Of a stretch of DNA of 7,133 bases, positions 1 through 5,348 are shown piece by piece. The stretch spans positions 1,061-8,193 of the forward strand of contig DCZD01000026.1 of assembly GCA_002331255.1 (NCBI GenBank), given 5' to 3'. Under the pieces are notes generated by a model. It saw only the letters and a program-made list of their open reading frames with translations. It was not told where the DNA came from and searched no databases. This DNA is from Acidimicrobiaceae bacterium UBA2093. Lineage in GTDB: Bacteria > Actinomycetota > Acidimicrobiia > Acidimicrobiales > Ilumatobacteraceae. Made by a program: the position numbers and the translations under genes. Within the stretch, counting starts at the first letter, position 1, and each line of letters begins with the position of its first letter.

Positions 1-828
1 CCATACCCTGATGAAGTCGAGATTCCAGGTCTCGAATTCGCTGGTGTAGTCCGTGCGATTGGTGCCCATGTGCGACGGTGGAATGTGGGCGATCACGTCA
101 TGGGGATCGTCGCCGGTGGTGGGCACGCCGAACAATTGGTGATCCACGAGCGCCAGGCAGTCCGGGTGCCAGCTGGTGTCGCTGTCCGCGATGCGGCGGC
201 GATTCCTGAGGTGTTCCTGACCGCATGGGATGCACTCGTCGTGCAAGGTGGCCTCACATCTGGTCGATGGGCGCTCGTACACGCTGGCGCATCTGGTGTA
301 GGAACCGCTGCGATCCAGTTGTGCAAGGCGATCGGTGCGCGCGTTGTGGTCACATGCTCCACCAATAAGGTCGATAGTTGTCGTGCTCTTGGGGCAGATG
401 TGGTGGTCGACTACACCTCTAGTGACTTCGTTGTCGAGGTAGCTCGTGCGACGAACGGTGAAGGTGTCGATGTGGTGCTTGACGTCATCGGTGGCGACTA
501 TGTCGAACGAAATGTCGCCTGTCTGCGCACCAAGGGTCACATCATTCAAGTCGGAACGATGGCCGGCAAGCCGGCACCGTTCAATGTTGGCGCGCTTTTG
601 TTCAAGCGGGCGAGCATCACTGGAACGGTGTTGCGGGCGCGACCACTTGAGGAAAAGATCGCCATCTCCCAACAGTTCGAAGCTGAAGTCGTGCCACTGT
701 TCGAGTCAGGCGCACTGCGACCTGTCATCCACGTCCGCATGCCACTGACCTCAGTTGCTGAGGCGCATGCGATGATGGAAGCCAATGCCAACGTCGGCAA
801 AATCATGCTCGACGTCCAGACGACGTAA
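1..828 (+). CDS. NADPH:quinone oxidoreductase-like MDR protein, 5' partial
   Basis: The frame is open to the left edge, so 275 C-terminal residues are visible; members of this family usually have about 320-330, so roughly 50 N-terminal residues are missing. Visible residues 9-15 read PGLEFAG and are followed by GDHVMG (30-35), the end of the catalytic GroES-like fold of medium-chain dehydrogenases/reductases. HAGASGVG at about 94-101 is the Rossmann dinucleotide loop in the AxxGVG form typical of the zinc-free quinone oxidoreductase (Qor/PIG3) branch. LGAD and the DVVLDVIGG strand follow, and the protein ends in the family's usual AHAMMEANANVGKIML segment. Expected role: cytosolic NADPH-dependent reduction of a quinone or enone; the true substrate cannot be read from sequence. 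A GTG at 70 is internal, since homology continues upstream of it. The gene runs convergently into citrate synthase with 34 bp between them, so no functional link is implied. The family is secure; the substrate is not. Confidence 0.9.
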   Translation, partial: PYPDEVEIPGLEFAGVVRAIGAHVRRWNVGDHVMGIVAGGGHAEQLVIHERQAVRVPAGVAVRDAAAIPEVFLTAWDALVVQGGLTSGRWALVHAGASGVGTAAIQLCKAIGARVVVTCSTNKVDSCRALGADVVVDYTSSDFVVEVARATNGEGVDVVLDVIGGDYVERNVACLRTKGHIIQVGTMAGKPAPFNVGALLFKRASITGTVLRARPLEEKIAISQQFEAEVVPLFESGALRPVIHVRMPLTSVAEAHAMMEANANVGKIMLDVQTT

Positions 829-840
829 CCAACAACTTCG

Positions 841-859
841 TTCGGCCTGAGGGCCCGAG
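841..859. terminator. Weak hairpin between convergent genes
   Basis: TTCGGCC pairs with GGCC-c-GAG around a TGAG loop, giving about seven pairs with one bulged C and one T-G wobble. It is the only foldable element in the 34-bp gap between the two convergent stop codons and could serve either strand. There is no T-tract on either side, so a terminator role is only a guess from position. Confidence 0.25.
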
Positions 860-862
860 GAG

Positions 863-2131
863 CTAGCGCTTGTTGATGGGGGTGTAGTTGCGCTCGTCGG
901 AGCCGATGTACAACTGACGAGGACGGCTGATCTTCTGCTCTTTGTCGCCGAGAAGTTCTTGCATGTGTGCAAGCCAACCAACGGTGCGCGGGATGGCGAA
1001 GAGCACGGTGAACATGTCAACTGGGAATCCGAGTGCTTGGTATATCAGGCCCGAGTAGAAGTCGACATTCGGGTACAACTTGCGCTTCACGAAGTACTCG
1101 TCCTTGAGCGCGACTTCCTCTAACTTCAACGCGACGTCAAGCAGCGGGTTCTTCCCGGTGACTTCGAAGACGTCATAAGCAGTCTGCTTGATGATGCGTG
1201 CGCGTGGATCGAAGTTCTTGTACACGCGGTGGCCAAATCCCATGAGTCGACCAGAACCATTTTTGACACCTTCGATGAACGACGGGACATTGTCGATGTG
1301 GCCAATCTCGGCGAGCATCCGCACCACAGCTTCATTGGCACCGCCGTGAAGCGGCCCGTAAAGCGCTGATGCCGCAGCCGCGGTTGAGGTGTATGGGTCG
1401 CTGTTTGCTGAGCTGACGACGCGCATGGTGGTGGTGCCACAGTTTTGCTCGTGGTCCGCATGCAAAATGAAGAGAACGTCCATTGCTCGCGCAAGCACCG
1501 GATCGATCGCGTGGTCATCGCCGATGCGGAACATCATGTTCAGGAAGTTCTGTGCGTACGGCATTGAATTGTTCGGCAGGACGAACGGGAGACCCTGGCT
1601 GAATCGGTAACACATTGCCGCGATCGTGGGCACTTTGGCGATGAGGCGAAGTACTTGTTTGTCGAATGACTGCTTATCGAAGATGTCTTTTGCGTCGTCG
1701 TAGAACGTTCCGAGCGCAGCCGTGGCGGACACGAACATTCCCATTGGGTGTGCGTCATAGTGAAAGCCATCCACGAAGCGCTTACGCATGTTTTCGTGGA
1801 TCATCGTGTGGTGTGTGACGCTGTGTGCCCATGTCGACAGCTGATCTGCCGTCGGGAGTTCGCCGTTCAACAGCAGATAAGCGACTTCAAGATAGGTCGA
1901 ATGCTCAGCGAGTTGTTCGATTGGATAACCGCGATAACGCAGGATTCCGGCATCACCATCGAGATAGGTAATGGCTGATGCGCAAGATGCAGTCGACAGA
2001 TAAGCCGGGTCGTACATGAACAGACTTGGATCAAGTTCCCGAAGGGCCGATGACGGGAACGTCCCCCCGGTGATGGGTACCGTGACTTTCTTTCCAGTTC
2101 GGTCGTCAATGATGGTGATGGTGTCAGCCAC
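863..2131 (-). CDS. gltA: Citrate synthase (type II, GltA-like)
   Basis: The 422-residue protein condenses acetyl-CoA with oxaloacetate to citrate, the entry step of the TCA cycle, in the cytosol. The catalytic triad is intact: His262 in LHGGANEA, His301 in GFGHRVYK and Asp357 in NVDFYSG. LHADHEQNCGTTTMR (223-237), DPRARI (308-313), PRTVGW (381-386) and the C-terminal RPRQLYIG (403-410) carry the usual substrate-binding residues. Residues 1-50 form the small N-terminal beta domain characteristic of hexameric type II enzymes (E. coli GltA, 427 aa). Length and this domain favour citrate synthase over the shorter 2-methylcitrate synthase PrpC (about 370-390 aa). The start is GTG, chosen because a clear AAGGAG lies six bases upstream. 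It lies 128 bp downstream of the carboxyltransferase gene on the same strand, which is enough room for its own promoter. Nothing looks truncated. Confidence 0.97.
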   Translation of the reverse strand: MADTITIIDDRTGKKVTVPITGGTFPSSALRELDPSLFMYDPAYLSTASCASAITYLDGDAGILRYRGYPIEQLAEHSTYLEVAYLLLNGELPTADQLSTWAHSVTHHTMIHENMRKRFVDGFHYDAHPMGMFVSATAALGTFYDDAKDIFDKQSFDKQVLRLIAKVPTIAAMCYRFSQGLPFVLPNNSMPYAQNFLNMMFRIGDDHAIDPVLARAMDVLFILHADHEQNCGTTTMRVVSSANSDPYTSTAAAASALYGPLHGGANEAVVRMLAEIGHIDNVPSFIEGVKNGSGRLMGFGHRVYKNFDPRARIIKQTAYDVFEVTGKNPLLDVALKLEEVALKDEYFVKRKLYPNVDFYSGLIYQALGFPVDMFTVLFAIPRTVGWLAHMQELLGDKEQKISRPRQLYIGSDERNYTPINKR

Positions 2132-2137
2132 TGGGAT

Positions 2138-2143
2138 CTCCTT
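2138..2143 (-). promoter_or_regulatory. Ribosome binding site of citrate synthase
   Basis: Reading the minus strand, AAGGAG is followed by six bases (ATCCCA) and then GTG. This is the best Shine-Dalgarno site found at a gene start here and it fixes the GTG start of the citrate synthase. The carboxyltransferase and HAD-PlsC genes lack one at their assigned starts. Confidence 0.85.
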
Positions 2144-2184
2144 GTTACTGACGTTGGTTTTCGAGGGCTTTCTCCCCCGAGGAA

Positions 2185-2190
2185 ACTTTA
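2185..2190 (-). promoter_or_regulatory. Candidate -10 element for citrate synthase
   Basis: On the minus strand TAAAGT fits the actinobacterial TANNNT -10 pattern and would put the transcript start near 2178, giving a leader of about 47 nt. No convincing -35 hexamer is visible at 16-18 bp. The 128-bp gap before the gene makes a promoter likely; this exact hexamer is tentative. Confidence 0.3.
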
Positions 2191-2259
2191 GAGGAATAGG
2201 TCACTTCGAACCCCATTCATCGATAGTCGCCGGCACTCGACTCGTGCTGGCGTGGCTAA

Positions 2260-3675
2260 TCAGAGGGGAGTGTTGTCGTGCTTGCGCGACACCAAACGCT
2301 CACGCTTGTCCCGCAACATGTGTAGCGCTGCGCACAACTCCCGACGGGTGTCTTCAGGGGTGACTACGGCGTCGACATAGCCACGCTCGGCGGCGATGTA
2401 TGGGTTGAGAAGTCGCTCCGAGTAGTCCTCTTCGAACGCGGCCCGCTCTTCTGGGGTGGCTCGGCGTTGGAGGATTGCCGCGGCCTGGCCGGCACCCATG
2501 ACGGCAAGTTCAGCCCATGGCCACGCGAGACAAAGGTCATTACCCATTTTCTTCGAGTCCATCACGATGTAGGCGCCGCCATAGGACTTGCGCATGATGA
2601 CGCAGATTCGCGGCACGGTGGCTCGGCCATAGGCGAACACCAGCTGTGCACCGTGTCGAATCATGCCACGCCATTCGAGGTCTTTGCCGGGGTAGAAGCC
2701 TGGTGTATCGACAAGTGTGACGATCGGCAGGTTGAACGCATCGCAGAAGTTCACGAAGCGTGCCGCCTTCTGTGATGCGGGTATGTCGAGTGTGCCTGCA
2801 AGTGACATCGGCTGATTAGCGACGATGCCGACGGGGTAACCAGCAATTGATGCAAGTGAAGTCACAACATTCGTGGCCCAACGTGGGCGCATCTCTAATT
2901 GGTATCCATCGTCGACGAGAGCTTCGATGACGCTTCGCACGTCGTAGCTGCCCGTGGATGATTCGGGAATGAGCTCACCAGCTTCAGGCGTCGACCGTTC
3001 GTCGGAGTCGCCATGTTCGATGTTCGCGGGCAACTGGTTCACGTTGTCGGGAATGAACGTCAGGAATGCTTCGACCCACTCGATTGCGTCGCTGACAGAG
3101 TCGACGACAGCAGTCGCTGCGCCACTGGTACGCGCGTGAGTAGACGCTCCACCGAGTTCATCTGTGCTCACGTTGATACCGGTGAACTCAGCAACCATCG
3201 TGGGGCCACTCACGAAGGCGTACGCATCGTTCGTCATGACGACGACATCTGCAAGGCCGATGAGTAGCGCTGGTCCTGACACGGCCGGTCCTGTGACGAT
3301 GAAAATGGTTGGCACGATGCCAGAACATTCAGCAATTGCTCGGGCGGCGCGACCCCATCCGTGTAGCGCCGAGATTCCCTCAAGAATGTCAGCGCCCGAT
3401 GATTCCATGACTGCGACAAAGGGGAGTCCTTGAGTGCGTGCAGCGGTCGCAGCGTTGGCGATTACTTCTGATGCAGCACCAGACAAAGCGCCCTTGTGCT
3501 GAGATCCGTCGACATTCAGCCAGACAACACTGCGGCCGTTGTTGAGAAGTCGAACATCTGCTGCCGCTGCGCCAGGAACTTTGGCTTGCAATGCAAGAAG
3601 ATTGTCGCCCACAGCGAGCAACACTATGTGGTGCGCGTCACTCGTCTGAACTGTGGATGCACACGGTTGTGTCAA
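2260..3675 (-). CDS. Divergent acyl-CoA carboxylase beta (carboxyltransferase) subunit
   Basis: A 471-residue crotonase-fold carboxyltransferase of the PccB/AccD5 kind, which moves CO2 from carboxybiotin to an acyl-CoA. The N-terminal domain holds ESSGADILEG (91-100) and TGPAVSGPAL (128-137). The C-terminal domain holds LVDTPGFYPG (321-330), EWRGMIRHGAQLVFAYG (334-350), RKSYGGAYIVMDSK (362-375) and LAWPWAELAVMGAGQA (383-398). There is no zinc finger, unlike E. coli AccD. Compared from memory with Streptomyces PccB (about 530 aa), motifs are offset by about 50 residues, so the N-terminal segment carrying the LLDxGSF motif is missing. The C-domain oxyanion pair Gly-Ala is kept (367-368), the N-domain Gly-Gly is Ser-Gly (133-134), and the acyl-CoA selectivity Asp is Ile370. 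The start is uncertain: TTG follows two in-frame stops and has no Shine-Dalgarno; GTG at 3612 is an alternative. No biotin-carrying alpha subunit is in view. Family is secure, substrate open. Confidence 0.88.
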   Translation of the reverse strand: MTQPCASTVQTSDAHHIVLLAVGDNLLALQAKVPGAAAADVRLLNNGRSVVWLNVDGSQHKGALSGAASEVIANAATAARTQGLPFVAVMESSGADILEGISALHGWGRAARAIAECSGIVPTIFIVTGPAVSGPALLIGLADVVVMTNDAYAFVSGPTMVAEFTGINVSTDELGGASTHARTSGAATAVVDSVSDAIEWVEAFLTFIPDNVNQLPANIEHGDSDERSTPEAGELIPESSTGSYDVRSVIEALVDDGYQLEMRPRWATNVVTSLASIAGYPVGIVANQPMSLAGTLDIPASQKAARFVNFCDAFNLPIVTLVDTPGFYPGKDLEWRGMIRHGAQLVFAYGRATVPRICVIMRKSYGGAYIVMDSKKMGNDLCLAWPWAELAVMGAGQAAAILQRRATPEERAAFEEDYSERLLNPYIAAERGYVDAVVTPEDTRRELCAALHMLRDKRERLVSRKHDNTPL

Positions 3676-3714
3676 CTATCACAGGGAGAATCGGCAGTAA
3701 TCGCGCATTCTGCC

Positions 3715-3743
3715 TTGAGTCCTCCCAGGCGCTCGGCAAGAAT
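3715..3743 (+). promoter_or_regulatory. Candidate promoter of the C-loop RNA
   Basis: TTGAGT (3715-3720) and AAGAAT (3738-3743) are 17 bp apart and each matches the sigma70-type consensus at four of six positions. A start near 3750 would precede the first C-loop hairpin by about ten bases. Neither hexamer is strong, so the call rests on spacing and position. Confidence 0.35.
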
Positions 3744-3760
3744 GAATACAACACATCGAG

Positions 3761-3857
3761 TCGGGCATCCCCCATAGCCCGGCCGAAAGAACCCACTGAT
3801 GGTCCCCCACCATCGGGTTTAGGTAGAGAGGCCCCGCACCCCCAAGCGGGGCCTTTC
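3761..3857 (+). ncRNA. 6C-like small RNA with three C-loop hairpins
   Basis: Three hairpins follow one another on the + strand. Hairpin A pairs CGGGC (3762-3766) with GCCCG (3777-3781) around ATCCCCCATA. Hairpin B pairs GATGGT (3798-3803) with ACCATC (3809-3814) around CCCCC; AACCC (3790-3794) and GGGTT (3815-3819) extend it past a 3-nt bulge. Hairpin C pairs AGGCCCCGC (3829-3837) with GCGGGGCCT (3846-3854) around ACCCCCAA. The known actinobacterial 6C RNA is defined by hairpins with C-rich loops. In mycobacteria (B11) and corynebacteria it lies, as I recall, beside a HAD phosphatase gene, and the gene just downstream here starts with a HAD domain. The loops hold five rather than six Cs and there is one extra hairpin, so this is a variant or a relative. 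The 5' end may be near 3750. It occupies most of the 207-bp divergent gap. Confidence 0.7.
3827..3857 (+). terminator. Terminator-like hairpin ending the C-loop RNA
   Basis: A perfect 9-bp GC-rich stem, extended by a G-T wobble and an A-T pair, closes an 8-nt loop and is followed by TTTCCC. The T-tract is short, as is common in actinobacteria. It lies upstream of the HAD-PlsC start, so it would end the small RNA before the coding gene. Without the RNA there would be no upstream + strand gene for it to terminate. Confidence 0.65.
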
Positions 3858-3869
3858 CCGTTGTGGCGT

Positions 3870-3875
3870 TAGCCT
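3870..3875 (+). promoter_or_regulatory. -10 element of an apparently leaderless gene
   Basis: TAGCCT fits TANNNT and ends seven bases before the ATG at 3883, which would place the transcript start on or beside the ATG. No Shine-Dalgarno is present between the terminator and the ATG. Leaderless mRNAs with this spacing are common in actinobacteria. No -35 is evident; the terminator stem occupies that position. Confidence 0.5.
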
Positions 3876-3882
3876 CCCGTCA

Positions 3883-5310
3883 ATGAGCGGATCGGCCGCA
3901 TTCTTCGACCTTGACCGCACACTGCTGGCGGGGGCATCGGGAGAAGTGGTGTCGCGTGCCCTGCGTTCAGCAGGGGTGGTCAATCGTGATATTCCAGGCG
4001 AGTCGTTCGCCTACAAGCTGTTCTCGATCTTCGGCGAAAATCTTCCATCCATGGCGCTTGGTCGCCAGGCCGTGCATGCGTTCAAAGGGCATAGCCAGTC
4101 GGCCGTTCGTGCCGCCGCAGCGTCTGCAGTAGCAGAACTCACCAGACGACTTCAGCCGTTCGCGCTCGATGTGGTGCGCGAACATCAGCGAAACGGACGT
4201 CTTGTCGTGTTGGCTACCACGACTCCACGCGATCTCATTGAGCCATTCGCGATCTCGATGGGTTTCGACGATGTCATCGCAACGACGTACGAAGTTGACG
4301 ATCAGGGTCGATACACCGGCGACATAGTTGGTCCCTACGTGTGGTCGAGAGGGAAGTTGCAAGCAGTCACGACGTGGTGCGCCACTCGTAACATTCGTCT
4401 AGCTGACTGTTATGCATACAGCGACAGCGTCTATGACGAGCCCCTTCTCTCATCGGTGGGTCATCCGACGGCTGTCAACCCTGATGTGCGCCTCGCACTC
4501 ACGGCGACGGCTCGTCGTTGGCCTGTCACGGACTTCTCGACGCCACCAGGGGTGCTGAAGATCCCGGTGCTTGGGCTCGAATTGCAGAAACTTGCTCTTC
4601 AGTTCTCTCGACCTGAGTTCTTCCCGTACGCACGTTTCGACATCAGTGGCATCGAAAACATTCCGCAATCAGGCGGGGCACTCTTGTGTGCAAATCACCG
4701 CAGCTATTTCGATGTCGCGGTTGTTGCAATGGTCGTAGCACGCAGCGGACGCACTGTGCGTTTCCTCGGGAAGAAGGAAGTGTTCGACGCGCCGGTCATC
4801 GGGCCAATCGCAGCCGCGATGGGTGGCATCCGAGTTGACCGCGGAACCGGCAGTGATGAACCACTGAAGGAAGCCGAACAGGCACTCCGTGCAGGTGACA
4901 TGGTGGCGATCATGCCGCAAGGCACCATTCCTCGAGGCCGAGCATTCTTTGATCCAGAGTTGAAGGGACGCTGGGGAGCGGCGAGGCTTGCTGCAGTTAC
5001 TGGTGTTCCCGTCGTGCCGATCGGCTTGTGGGGCACCGAGAATGTGTGGCCTCGAAGCGCGCGGCTTCCCAACGTCACGAATGTGACGTCGCCACCGAAC
5101 ATCAGAATCAAGGTCGGAGCACCCGTCGCACTTTCGCGAATGTCAAGCGAAGTTGATACTGCGCGCATCATGAACGCGATCATGTCACTGCTTCCCCCTG
5201 AAGCTCGGGAGCAACGCGAACCAACTAGTGACGAACTTCGCCGGGCGTATCCTGCGAACTATGTCGGTGATCCGGAATCTGAAATGACGAGGAGACCGGG
5301 CACCGACTAA
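3883..5310 (+). CDS. plsC: HAD-IB phosphatase / 1-acylglycerol-3-phosphate acyltransferase fusion
   Basis: A 475-residue two-domain protein. Residues 1-215 form a SerB-like HAD-IB phosphatase: FFDLDRTL (Asp9, Asp11, Thr13), a Thr-rich motif II (112-114), Lys158 in RGKLQ, and YAYSDSVYDEPLL (Asp181, Asp185). Residues 250-420 form a PlsC acyltransferase: NHRSYFD gives the HX4D pair His272/Asp277, GGIRVDRG (314-321) the acceptor-phosphate motif, MPQGTIPRG (344-352) motif III, and VPVVPIGLWG (375-384) motif IV. Motif III has Gln346 where most PlsC proteins have Glu. The architecture matches the mycobacterial protein called PlsC (Rv2483c, about 580 aa), proposed to acylate lysophosphatidate at the membrane. 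What the HAD half removes phosphate from is unknown. No clear transmembrane helix or signal peptide is seen. The ATG is supported by motif I beginning at residue 7 and by the leaderless promoter spacing. The C-terminal 35 residues are polar. It converges on aconitase, 38 bp away. Confidence 0.92.
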   Translation: MSGSAAFFDLDRTLLAGASGEVVSRALRSAGVVNRDIPGESFAYKLFSIFGENLPSMALGRQAVHAFKGHSQSAVRAAAASAVAELTRRLQPFALDVVREHQRNGRLVVLATTTPRDLIEPFAISMGFDDVIATTYEVDDQGRYTGDIVGPYVWSRGKLQAVTTWCATRNIRLADCYAYSDSVYDEPLLSSVGHPTAVNPDVRLALTATARRWPVTDFSTPPGVLKIPVLGLELQKLALQFSRPEFFPYARFDISGIENIPQSGGALLCANHRSYFDVAVVAMVVARSGRTVRFLGKKEVFDAPVIGPIAAAMGGIRVDRGTGSDEPLKEAEQALRAGDMVAIMPQGTIPRGRAFFDPELKGRWGAARLAAVTGVPVVPIGLWGTENVWPRSARLPNVTNVTSPPNIRIKVGAPVALSRMSSEVDTARIMNAIMSLLPPEAREQREPTSDELRRAYPANYVGDPESEMTRRPGTD

Positions 5311-5348
5311 CAGGTGTCCGTGGCTGTCGCCGCGTTTGTAGGTGCGCC

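Noticed and set aside
546..977. A 143-codon minus strand frame spanning the convergent junction
   Set aside because: It overlaps the 3' ends of two confidently assigned genes, is low-complexity in character and is a codon-bias shadow.
2158..2185. Terminator between the carboxyltransferase and citrate synthase genes
   Set aside because: The apparent repeat CGAGGG / CCCCCGAG pairs only with mismatches and has no T-tract on the minus strand.
3721..3756. A longer upstream reading frame (ATG at 3756, minus strand) joining the mini-ORF before the carboxyltransferase
   Set aside because: The peptide is Cys/Arg-rich, has no ribosome binding site that I can see and resembles no carboxyltransferase N-terminus; only the shorter frame behind GGGAGG is worth noting.
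3676..3882. SRP RNA, tmRNA, RNase P RNA or a riboswitch on the minus strand of the divergent gap
   Set aside because: I compared the minus strand with remembered core motifs; only short chance matches (such as AAGGCAG) appear, and the hairpin loops on that strand would be G-runs.
5072..5089. Inverted repeat ACGTCAC-GAAT-GTGACGT in the HAD-PlsC gene
   Set aside because: It encodes the locally repeated residues NVTNVT, which explains the symmetry; it is inside coding sequence far from any promoter, so an operator reading is not supported.
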